Source: Phycisphaerae bacterium | Lineage (GTDB): Bacteria > Planctomycetota > Phycisphaerae > Sedimentisphaerales > Anaerohalosphaeraceae | Reading direction: 5' to 3' | NCBI GenBank assembly: GCA_018052735.1 | Contig: JAGPMT010000007.1 | Coordinates: forward strand, 1-64,000 | DNA: 64,000 nt | Position numbers and translations under genes: made by a program | The notes under the pieces: model-generated | Databases searched by the model: none | Told to the model about the DNA's origin: nothing | Seen by the model: only the letters and a program-made list of their open reading frames with translations | In this document: piece by piece, positions 17,706 through 25,753 of the stretch | Layout: each line of letters starts with the position of its first letter | How positions within the stretch are numbered: the stretch's first letter is position 1

Positions 17706-18823
17706 AAAAGTTCATCCGTTCTCTCTGCTATGGCCGCTTGTATCTGCCTGAAACATGCTTCATAATCTTCCCTGTCCAACCCAACCGGATCCTCTATCGG
17801 CATCCCCCTTTTATCCAAAAGAAAACACCTGCTGTCGGCCGATGGGCACAGCCGCACTACCTCATCCCTATGATGGGGACTCATTACATAAATTACATCG
17901 CTCTGTTCGGCCAAATTTCTTGTTAAAAGCCGGCTATGATGGCCTGTCAAGTCAATTTTATAGCTGCGGCAGACTTCAACTGCATAGCGGCTTGCCGGGG
18001 CACCATCAAAGGCGACAACCCCTGCTGAGTTTATTATATATCCTAAACGGCTAAGTTCGTCAACTGAACAGCCCAAAATATCAGCAAAATATTTCCTGCA
18101 AATACCCTCTGCCATTGGACTGCGGCAGGTATTGCCAGTACATACAAACAAGATACGCAAAGTCGCTATATCTCGTATTACGCTGTCTGGGACGGCACCC
18201 GACCGAAGGATGTGTATACCGCTTTTACCAACCTTAACCACAGTACTGCTCTTGTTATAACATATTCTTTCGTCAGGGGTATCAACAATGCATTCAATTT
18301 TACCATTAAAATATGTCAAAACCTGCTCAGCATTGATTGCCGGATTCTGACCAGACAGGTTGGCGCTGGGAGCAACCACAGGAAATTGAGACGACGAAAG
18401 GATAGCACAGGCAATTGAATGCGCCGGGTAACGAATCCCGACAGTTCCATCTGAGTACAACAAATCAATTACCTCTTGAGGCAGAGTTTGGGTGATATGC
18501 TTTAATCCCTTTTCGTTACATTCGAATACAATTGTTACTGGACCGGGCAGAATACGGCTCACAAGCTTGCGGGCTTGGGCATTCATTACAGGGATGTATT
18601 TTGACAGCTGTTCATAATTGCCCACATGCAGGGTATAACGCTTGTCCGCAGGACGCCCTTTTAACTGGTTAAGACGCTGGATTGTACTTAATTCCACCCT
18701 GCAGCCAACCCCATAAACAGTTTCAGTCGGAAATGCAACCAGTGCCCCTTGGTCAAGCAATTGTGCCGCTTCTTGAACAGTTTCATCTTTCGGATCGTAA
18801 ATTTTTAGGATTTTTGTCTCCAC
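17702..18823 (-). CDS. Fusion: threonylcarbamoyl-AMP synthase (TsaC/Sua5) + low-molecular-weight phosphatase, probably arginine phosphatase
   Basis: Two enzymes are joined in 373 residues. Residues 1 to about 215 form a YrdC/Sua5 domain that makes threonylcarbamoyl-AMP for the t6A modification of tRNAs: FPTETVYGVGC (31-41), KGRP (55-58), LPGPVTIVF (92-100), GTVGIRYPAH (126-135) and APSANLSG (151-158). Residues 222-373 form a low-molecular-weight tyrosine-phosphatase fold with the P-loop VCTGNTCRS (catalytic C228, R234) and the general acid in IEDPVG (D345). Thr232 in the loop is the residue that gives Bacillus YwlE its specificity for phosphoarginine; tyrosine phosphatases usually have Ile or another residue there. 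The frame is continuous with no sign of a stop between the domains. The gene overlaps rpiB by four bases. In Bacillus the same three functions are separate neighbours. Confidence 0.88.
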   Translation of the reverse strand: METKILKIYDPKDETVQEAAQLLDQGALVAFPTETVYGVGCRVELSTIQRLNQLKGRPADKRYTLHVGNYEQLSKYIPVMNAQARKLVSRILPGPVTIVFECNEKGLKHITQTLPQEVIDLLYSDGTVGIRYPAHSIACAILSSSQFPVVAPSANLSGQNPAINAEQVLTYFNGKIECIVDTPDERICYNKSSTVVKVGKSGIHILRSGAVPDSVIRDIATLRILFVCTGNTCRSPMAEGICRKYFADILGCSVDELSRLGYIINSAGVVAFDGAPASRYAVEVCRSYKIDLTGHHSRLLTRNLAEQSDVIYVMSPHHRDEVVRLCPSADSRCFLLDKRGMPIEDPVGLDREDYEACFRQIQAAIAERTDELL

Positions 18824-18861
18824 AATACTCTCTTTGCAAAATCCGACAGCCTGAAATCATT

Positions 18862-21855
18862 TTAATTTCCGGTTCTCAAAACACCGGGAATTGTAGAGAG
18901 CGAAGTCTCAATCTGGCCTGTAGCAAGGTTGTATCGAATAGCCGGCACGCGTGCTCCATCCAGTCGGCAGGGATTTGCTTCCGTTCCGTTTATGATCAGC
19001 CATCCTCCCCCGGCTTGAGCATCATAATCCAACGTTTGGCCAATCAACTCGTGAAGCGTTTTGGTCTGATCGGCATTATTTTCCCGATATACAATTCCCT
19101 GATTGGTAAAAACTTTTGCCAACATAGTACGGCCGGCGGAATCGGCCGCAAAATCCAGATTAAACTGGATCGAATTGACATAGATAAATCGTTCCGGCTT
19201 CTTCTCAAGCAGCGGTATATAAACAAGCTGCATAGTTTCCTGATTGGCGTCAGCGACGATTTTCTGGTCGTTTAGCAGCCACCGGATTTTGTCAAATCCA
19301 ACCAACTGAGCTACACACGGCCGCCGGAAGTTGATTCCCGTCTGTTCCGGCATATCAGCCGGTGTTTCATCGCTGGTTATCAGTTCGATTTTGCCGGGGC
19401 CTTGGGCCGCCAAAAGATTTTCAGGACGATCCCATGTGATGTCGGTGCAAGTCAGCTTAACATGAGACAATTTGACATCTTCGTGCATGCGTAGAGATTC
19501 GGCAAATACATTTCCTTCGGTAATATTGATACGCTGTATATCCATAGAGCCGGTTTTGTTTTTTTGCGGAAAAACGGACAGTTTTTCTCCATGGAAGGTA
19601 TCTGTCTGGATATAATTCAATGCCTCCAAGCGGCGTACGGCTACAACATTTTGGTTAAACACTACCTGCCGGATAGAGCCGGATGTGTCGGCTGTAAATT
19701 CTGCATTTTTCTCAGCCGTGACCGTTATAGGGATCCATGGCTGGAGGGCTTGATTGTCATTTTTTGCCGCTTGATAAAAGGTAAACTGAAGCGGGCCATG
19801 GGCCAATCCCGAACCGGTTTGCAGATCGTAATCAATCCGACGTGCTTCAAATCGGGCCGGCGGTTCCTCTGGCGACGCTGTTTTGGTTTGCAGAACTGTA
19901 TTGCCGGAGGCATGAACAGCTGCGGGCTGAACAGCTCCTGATGTATCGGCTGAAAATTCAATTGTGGCATCGGATGAGGTGAGCTGCCCTGTCTGCGATG
20001 CTACACAAACATCGCCTTGGAGATTGGCCCGCTGAACTTTATCCTTTTCAAAATAAAAAACGGCGGTCTCAGCAGTTGCACGGGACTGGCTGCTGTCTTG
20101 AAGGCTTTCGAAACGGACCTGACCGTTCATATAGGCAGCTGTCAGAGAATTCCCGGGACCGAATTTGAGGGTTGCCGTTTTTGCGGCAGCCCGCTGCGGT
20201 CTGCCGGGCTCCAGAGACTCAAATTGAACGCCTCCCTCCAGGTGCGCCGACTCGATGTCACTTTTTTCGCCAAACTCAAAAACAGCTGAATCAGCTGCGG
20301 TCTTATACCAGCCGTTCTGCCTGAAAATTGCATTCATGCCGCCGGTTAAGTTGACAGTCTGCACAGTTACAGAGGTTCGAGCTGTTTCCGGCTCGGCAAA
20401 CCGCAGTTCCATTTTGCCGCCAAAGGCCACCTCGCTGGGTTCTTGGGCTGAATCTTTGCTGGAAAGAAATGCTTTCCCGGGACCTCCAATGCTGGCTTGC
20501 TGTGTCTTTCGATTCCACAGGACATTGCCGCGCGTTTGAATCCGCCCCTGCAAAGACGGATCTCCCAGTACAATCTCAGGCTGGCTGATGTTCGTAAACA
20601 AACGCAGAATATCCTCGGCGGGCTTATATTTAAGAATGCCGCAAGAAACCAGCATTTCGTTGACCACGCCGGTTTCTGACGAAGGCCGCTCAATCCGAAG
20701 CGGCGAGCCGTTCATTTCTATCGATAGTTCGGGAGCAGCTTCAGACATGGATGAATTGTCAGCACCGTTCATCGGCTTTAGGATAATGCCGCCATCGCAC
20801 AGGACCACTATATCCCGATTTTTACTGTCTGCCGAGCTTGGGGCAGTCAAGGAAATGCCGGGAGACTTCTGTCCATCCGTCAGGGAGTCTGCAGATTTTA
20901 CAGGCCCTTCTTTTTGCCCAGCTGCCTTTTCGGCTGTACTGTCGATTCTCGATAACAGGATATTTTGCACTGCAACGCGGTCGGCACCGGCGACAACCAG
21001 CTGGCTGCCGTAGTGAATAACAACATTGTTATCTAAAATGCATTGATAGTAGTCTGGCTGCTGGCTGGATGTTTCCATTGATTTTGATGTCGAGGACTTC
21101 GGAGAACGTACGGCAGAGCTAAAAGTATCGGATGCAGCATTTTTAGGTGCCGCTGCAGAAGAGGAGCCCTCGGATGCCGAAGCGGAGGATGCCGCCATAT
21201 TAATCAGCCGCAGCTGCTCCAAATCAAGGATATGCAGATAATCGATCCGCCCTTTGGCGACATCCAAAATCAGAACCAGACCGAATCCTTTCAGATCAAT
21301 CTGGTCTGAACAGACTCGCACAGGACCATCCGTGGCAAATTCAGACCGTTCACTGCTGAATGTCAGGTCATCCATATAAACAAAGGTTTGGCTGATTGAA
21401 CTTCCTGCGCGGGGAGTTACACGAATGACAACATTGCCGTTTAGCTGTGCATCCCGGACATCCTTGGGGGCTGCATTGGGGCCGGCTGTCTCAACCTGAA
21501 ATACTCCGGAGTCGGATTCCAGCCGGCATTCATAATCCATTTCATAGAAAATTAAATAGGGTTTTTCGACCAGCCAGCGTGACGATTCCGCCTGCGGATT
21601 CAGCAGCTTCTCAAAACCCAGAACGCGGCGCACTTGTTTGGTTTGAGGATCCAGCAGCACATAGCGGGACTGCTGGACGCCGTGAATAACCGTCTGACTT
21701 GTTTGGCCGGCATCAGAAGCTTGGGGCAGGGTCAGAACATTTGCATCGGCCGCCTTAGGGGGCAGCGGCACAGAAGTTTCCATCGTCCGCACATACAGCC
21801 AGAAGGCCAGTGCCACTGCACCCAATGAAATCAGACCAATACTTATTTTCCGCAT
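18862..21855 (-). CDS. Very long LptC/LptA-like lipopolysaccharide transport protein
   Basis: This 997-residue protein probably belongs to the LptC/LptA (OstA) group that carries LPS across the periplasm. An N-terminal anchor (residues 4-22, ISIGLISLGAVALAFWLYV) is followed by a LptC-like periplasmic section. After a Ser/Ala-rich linker (about 225-265) come many beta-rich segments with the recurring pattern of a 'G-x-V' strand followed by a strand naming a second state (for example AHLEGGVQFESLEPG, AYMNGQVRFESLQDS, RANLQGDVCVAS). This fits stacked OstA-type beta-jellyroll repeats. LptC and LptA of E. coli are each under 200 residues. The neighbours kdsC and kdsD have the same order as in the enterobacterial kdsD-kdsC-lptC-lptA locus, which supports the call. 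LptB is not in the window. The domain call is by pattern and context only. Confidence 0.6.
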   Translation of the reverse strand: MRKISIGLISLGAVALAFWLYVRTMETSVPLPPKAADANVLTLPQASDAGQTSQTVIHGVQQSRYVLLDPQTKQVRRVLGFEKLLNPQAESSRWLVEKPYLIFYEMDYECRLESDSGVFQVETAGPNAAPKDVRDAQLNGNVVIRVTPRAGSSISQTFVYMDDLTFSSERSEFATDGPVRVCSDQIDLKGFGLVLILDVAKGRIDYLHILDLEQLRLINMAASSASASEGSSSAAAPKNAASDTFSSAVRSPKSSTSKSMETSSQQPDYYQCILDNNVVIHYGSQLVVAGADRVAVQNILLSRIDSTAEKAAGQKEGPVKSADSLTDGQKSPGISLTAPSSADSKNRDIVVLCDGGIILKPMNGADNSSMSEAAPELSIEMNGSPLRIERPSSETGVVNEMLVSCGILKYKPAEDILRLFTNISQPEIVLGDPSLQGRIQTRGNVLWNRKTQQASIGGPGKAFLSSKDSAQEPSEVAFGGKMELRFAEPETARTSVTVQTVNLTGGMNAIFRQNGWYKTAADSAVFEFGEKSDIESAHLEGGVQFESLEPGRPQRAAAKTATLKFGPGNSLTAAYMNGQVRFESLQDSSQSRATAETAVFYFEKDKVQRANLQGDVCVASQTGQLTSSDATIEFSADTSGAVQPAAVHASGNTVLQTKTASPEEPPARFEARRIDYDLQTGSGLAHGPLQFTFYQAAKNDNQALQPWIPITVTAEKNAEFTADTSGSIRQVVFNQNVVAVRRLEALNYIQTDTFHGEKLSVFPQKNKTGSMDIQRINITEGNVFAESLRMHEDVKLSHVKLTCTDITWDRPENLLAAQGPGKIELITSDETPADMPEQTGINFRRPCVAQLVGFDKIRWLLNDQKIVADANQETMQLVYIPLLEKKPERFIYVNSIQFNLDFAADSAGRTMLAKVFTNQGIVYRENNADQTKTLHELIGQTLDYDAQAGGGWLIINGTEANPCRLDGARVPAIRYNLATGQIETSLSTIPGVLRTGN

Positions 21856-21897
21856 ACTTCGCTCACCACAATAGGAACAAAATAATTCCGCATCCTG

Positions 21898-22416
21898 TTA
21901 AATCCTGTACCGCTCCATAAGTGAATCCCATTTCCCGGCTGCTTTCAGCAGATATTCAACAACCTCTCCGACCGCACCATGGCCTCCTTGTTTTACAGTG
22001 ATGTAATCGGCCAACTGCTTTAATTCTTCAGCCGCATTGGCCACTGCAACACCGAATCCCACGCGACGAACTACAGGTATGTCCATAATATCATCTCCAA
22101 TATAGGCTGTCTGGCTAGGCGCAAGGGCTGTTTGTTGCAGGAGCTGCTCAAATGCTGGAAGCTTTTCCAAACATCCCTGCATTACATACGCAATATCCAG
22201 CTGACGAGCCCGATGGATTGTAGAGGGCGTGTCTCTTCCGCTGATAATTGCCGTAAGTCCGCCGGCACGATGCCACATCTTAATACGATGTCCATCCATC
22301 ACATTGAAGCGTTTGCTTTCAATGCCCTGGTCATTCAGGAATATGCCTCCATCGGTCAGAACACCGTCCACATCCAGAATCAGCAGTTTTATTTGCGCCA
22401 GGTTGTCTGCTGCCAT
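21898..22416 (-). CDS. kdsC: 3-deoxy-D-manno-octulosonate 8-phosphate phosphatase
   Basis: This HAD-type phosphatase releases Kdo from Kdo 8-phosphate for the LPS inner core. The first HAD motif is LLILDVDGVLTDGGIFLND (both catalytic Asp present), followed by FNVMDGHRIKM, LTAIISGRD (motif II) and the GDDIMDIPVVRRVGFGVAVANA block (motif III/IV). At 172 residues it is the single-domain, cap-less form that works as a tetramer. It sits between kdsD (4 bases upstream) and the LptC-like gene, forming an LPS operon. Confidence 0.94.
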   Translation of the reverse strand: MAADNLAQIKLLILDVDGVLTDGGIFLNDQGIESKRFNVMDGHRIKMWHRAGGLTAIISGRDTPSTIHRARQLDIAYVMQGCLEKLPAFEQLLQQTALAPSQTAYIGDDIMDIPVVRRVGFGVAVANAAEELKQLADYITVKQGGHGAVGEVVEYLLKAAGKWDSLMERYRI

Positions 22417-22420
22417 CGAA

Positions 22421-23410
22421 CTATCCTACAATTTTAATCGTTACAATATCCTGCACATCAATCAGGCCTACCGGTTTATTTTCAGAATTGACAACCGGCA
22501 ACTCATCAATACGATACTTATGAAATATCGCCATCGCTTCAGCAGCCAGTGTATCCTGACGGACGCATTTGCAGTTGGGGGTCATAATCTGCCGACAGAC
22601 CATCGCAAATGTCTTCTCCTTCATCTTCGCCATCGCCCGGCGCAAATCCCCATCCGTAATGATGCCCGCAAGCCGTCCCTGCCGGTCCACAACCATCACT
22701 GCTCCGCGCCGCTTCAGCGGCTCATTCTTAATCAGCATTGTTTCTATTGTATCATCCATTTCCGCCAGCGGCAGCGGTTCATCGGGTTTAAACCACATTG
22801 CCTGCCCTACGGTCAGCAGCTTGCGTCCGAGTGCACCGGCAGGATGAAAACGGGCATAATCTTCAATGCTGAATTGACGCGATTTCATCGTCGTCAAAGC
22901 CAGAGCATCTCCAAGAGCCAGCATGCAGGTAGTTGAAACACTGGGAGCCGCACCAAATGGGCACGCTTCCGTCAGCATTCCCATACACAAAGCCACATCG
23001 CTGTGCACAGCCAGTCGGGATTGGGGATCGCCAACAATAGAAACCAGTTTAATCTGCCGCTGCTTGAGCGGTTCTATCAGCCGGACAATCTCTTCGCTTT
23101 CTCCGCTGTGGCTGAGGGCCAATACAATATCATTGCTTTGAATCCGTCCGAGGTCGCCATGAACCGCTTCCGCCGGATGCAGAAAATGGCTGGCCGTTCC
23201 TGTCGAAGCCAGTGTGGCGCTGATTTTGCTTCCCACAATGCCGGCTTTGCCCATACCCGAGACGATAACCGAACCCTGGCATTCAAGAAACATCTGTACA
23301 ACCTGCCTGAAAGCAGACCAGTCGATCGCCTTGAGCAGGCCCAGCACGGCCTGCCCTTCGGACTCAATCACATTCTTAGCAAAATCGATATCAATTGCTG
23401 TTTCTGCCAT
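22421..23410 (-). CDS. kdsD: Arabinose-5-phosphate isomerase
   Basis: This enzyme converts ribulose 5-phosphate to arabinose 5-phosphate, the precursor of Kdo. The N-terminal SIS domain shows VIVSGMGKAGIVGSKISATLASTGT and HPAEAVHGDLGRI, plus ALSHSGESEEIVRL. Two CBS domains occupy the C-terminal third (VVDRQGRLAGIITDGDLRRAM and VVNSENKPVGLIDVQDIV). I start at the ATG at 23410 (MAETAIDIDF) because CGGAGATAAC places a good Shine-Dalgarno site before it. Another ATG at 23449 overlaps the stop of the RNase gene (TAATG) and would add 13 Cys-containing residues. It is first of the kdsD-kdsC-LptC-like set. Confidence 0.93.
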   Translation of the reverse strand: MAETAIDIDFAKNVIESEGQAVLGLLKAIDWSAFRQVVQMFLECQGSVIVSGMGKAGIVGSKISATLASTGTASHFLHPAEAVHGDLGRIQSNDIVLALSHSGESEEIVRLIEPLKQRQIKLVSIVGDPQSRLAVHSDVALCMGMLTEACPFGAAPSVSTTCMLALGDALALTTMKSRQFSIEDYARFHPAGALGRKLLTVGQAMWFKPDEPLPLAEMDDTIETMLIKNEPLKRRGAVMVVDRQGRLAGIITDGDLRRAMAKMKEKTFAMVCRQIMTPNCKCVRQDTLAAEAMAIFHKYRIDELPVVNSENKPVGLIDVQDIVTIKIVG

Positions 23411-23448
23411 GTTATCTCCGCAGGCGTCTGCCTGAGGGCAGCATGTCA

Positions 23449-24969
23449 TTAGAATTTGACAACACTGCCGCGTTCATCAAAACACTCAATTCGGGCCTGC
23501 CCCAATGTCCCGGAAGTATCGGGATGGATTCGAATCTCTTTGCCGTTTTCCGCCTCAATCTGCGCCAGTACAGCCCGTCGCTGGTTGAGAAGAAAATCGG
23601 CCGCTTCCGGAGATACGGTTGCCTCGATGCGATGAATTTCTTTTTTCATTGCGGCCATTCGAATTATCCGCAGAACTTCGATAGACTGCGACTCGATACT
23701 CTTGATGACGCCGGTTCCGCTGCAATGCGGACATTTCAGATACGTGCTCGACTGCAGGGATGGACGCATGCGCTGCCGTGTCAGTTCTATCAGCCCGAAA
23801 GCACTCATCTTAAGCACTTTGGAACGCGCCCGGTCCGATTTGAGGGCGTTGCGGAATTCCTTCTCAACTTCGTGCCTGTTGCGGCTGTCCCGCATATCGA
23901 TAAAATCGCAGATAATCAATCCTCCCAGGTCGCGCAGCTTCAGCTGCCGCACTATTTCGCGGGTTGCCTCCAGATTGATTTTCAGGGCCGTCTGTTCAGC
24001 ATTGGTTTGTTTGCGATAGCGGCCGCTGTTCACATCGATCGCCACCAGCGCTTCGGTTTGTTCTATCACCAAAGACCCGCCGCTTTTCAGTTCGACCCGC
24101 GTGGACTGAATTTTTTCGATTTCCTTCTCTATATTGTATTTGTGAAAAAGAGGGGTGTCGCCTTCGTAAAAGCTGACTCGATGCTTCAGCCGCGGTTGCA
24201 CAAGAGACAAAAAATCCCGAATTTTGCGCGTTTCAGCTTCATTATCACAGAGAATTGTATCAATAGAAGAATCAAAAATATCCCGCACCGTACGAAGTGC
24301 CAGATCGGATTCCTGATAAATCTCTGCGGGGGCTTTCTCGGTATCGATCCGTTTGCTGATTACCCCCCATAGCCGCTTCAGATAGGCAATGTCGTTCTGC
24401 AGCTCCCGCTTGCTGGCCAACTGCGCCGCCGTGCGGATAATCAGCCCTGCGTTCTTTGGAAGAGGTATGCCTTCCATCATGTCACGCAGTTTTTTACGCT
24501 CCTGTTCATCTTCGATTTTTTGGGACACACCCACACTGGTCATCCACGGCATTAAAACAAGGTACTTTCCCGGCAGCGAAATATACGAGCTCAGCGTCGG
24601 CCCTTTTGTGTTAATGCCTTCTTTGGTCTCCTGTACAATTATTTCCTGCCCTTTTTTGAGACATCTCTGAATAGGCGGTCTCTGAGCCAGAGCTTTACGC
24701 CGGCCGATGTTTTCTTCACTCTCTTTCTGCCCAAAATAACGCGGATGCAGGTCACTGATATGGAGAAAACCGTTTTTCGATGTACCAAAGTCAATAAACG
24801 CCGCCTGAATGGCCGGTTCGATATTCACCACCCGACCTTTATAAATGTTGCCGACATGGCTAACCATATTGGAACGTTCTGTGTATAATTCCTCCAAAGA
24901 ACCATTTTCAACCACCGCCACGCGGCATTCTTCTCCTTCTGTAATATTAATCAGCATCTCACGCGACAT
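23449..24969 (-). CDS. rng: Ribonuclease E/G family endoribonuclease
   Basis: This protein cleaves single-stranded AU-rich RNA in rRNA and mRNA processing. An S1 domain spans about residues 36-115 with an insertion, opening with MVSHVGNIYKGRVVNIEP. The catalytic Asp pair sits in VAIDVNSG (D312) and IICDFIDM (D358), and the zinc-link is CPHCSGTG (C413, C416). At 506 residues it has the RNase G length, with no long scaffold tail, so I name it rng rather than rne; the two cannot be separated firmly. It follows the DUF2344 gene by 20 bases, a familiar pairing in clostridia and other bacteria. Confidence 0.92.
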   Translation of the reverse strand: MSREMLINITEGEECRVAVVENGSLEELYTERSNMVSHVGNIYKGRVVNIEPAIQAAFIDFGTSKNGFLHISDLHPRYFGQKESEENIGRRKALAQRPPIQRCLKKGQEIIVQETKEGINTKGPTLSSYISLPGKYLVLMPWMTSVGVSQKIEDEQERKKLRDMMEGIPLPKNAGLIIRTAAQLASKRELQNDIAYLKRLWGVISKRIDTEKAPAEIYQESDLALRTVRDIFDSSIDTILCDNEAETRKIRDFLSLVQPRLKHRVSFYEGDTPLFHKYNIEKEIEKIQSTRVELKSGGSLVIEQTEALVAIDVNSGRYRKQTNAEQTALKINLEATREIVRQLKLRDLGGLIICDFIDMRDSRNRHEVEKEFRNALKSDRARSKVLKMSAFGLIELTRQRMRPSLQSSTYLKCPHCSGTGVIKSIESQSIEVLRIIRMAAMKKEIHRIEATVSPEAADFLLNQRRAVLAQIEAENGKEIRIHPDTSGTLGQARIECFDERGSVVKF

Positions 24970-24989
24970 TCATTATTCCTCTTTCGCTA

Positions 24990-25652
24990 TCAATTTTGTT
25001 CCCATTGCACTTCCATACGCAAGACCGGCTCCCTCAACATCGGCTGGTCAAGATGCAGCCATTGCATCATCTCATCGACTCGAACTGTACCGGCTGGGCT
25101 GACGCGGCAGACCAGTTCAATCCGGTCAGCAAAAATATCCATCTTCTCCACAAACGGCGAAATATCCAGCTTAACAAAATGCCCTGTTTTGGCATTCAGC
25201 CGCTGTACTTCAATAGGCCTTTTATCCTGGATGCTTTGTCGGCACTGCTGGCAATGCTGCATCAGGGCTGTCTCGGCCGGCGGTTCTACGAAAAATGCAT
25301 AACGAACACTTCTCGGCTGGAAAGTTATTTTGCCCTCTCTGCATTGTATCTGACGAATTGTGCAGCCGACGGGCAATTGCCGCTGAATGCCCCCGGACAG
25401 GTCTTGGGGGATTATACCTTTGGAAAATCTCACTGCGGCACACAGACGCTCTGCCGCTGACTGTACCCCGACACTCCGCGGAAGCGGAATCGACAGATGA
25501 GGCCGCGGATTAAATCCGCTGGAAAAAATCAGCGGCACTTCGGCGCGGATCATCGCCCGTTCAAACAGGGTCAGCGTTTCCTGATGGGACAGATACGCTG
25601 CATTTCCGGTTATAGAAAAATCCGCAATCAGTGTGTAAACCTGTTCGCTCAT
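24990..25652 (-). CDS. DUF2344 radical-SAM-linked protein
   Basis: This 220-residue protein fits the DUF2344/TIGR03936 family. The opening, YLSHQETLTLFERAMIRAEVPLIFSSGFNPRPHLSIPLPRSVGVQSAAERL, is the family's hallmark 'SH-x-(D/E)...FERA..R...P....SGFNP.P..S...P..VG..S..E'. Members are usually encoded next to, or fused to, a B12-binding radical SAM protein and next to RNase E/G. Here the RNase is directly downstream, but no radical SAM partner is adjacent. The reaction is unknown. A role with RNA or RNase modification is only inferred from context. Confidence 0.85.
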   Translation of the reverse strand: MSEQVYTLIADFSITGNAAYLSHQETLTLFERAMIRAEVPLIFSSGFNPRPHLSIPLPRSVGVQSAAERLCAAVRFSKGIIPQDLSGGIQRQLPVGCTIRQIQCREGKITFQPRSVRYAFFVEPPAETALMQHCQQCRQSIQDKRPIEVQRLNAKTGHFVKLDISPFVEKMDIFADRIELVCRVSPAGTVRVDEMMQWLHLDQPMLREPVLRMEVQWEQN

Positions 25653-25753
25653 TCCTCTCTTTGAATGCCTCTTGGTTTTCCTGCGGGCATTGTCCGCTGC
25701 ATCCGGCCGTGCCTCACATCATCTTTCTGCAGGGCAAAAGCAAATCCTGCCTG

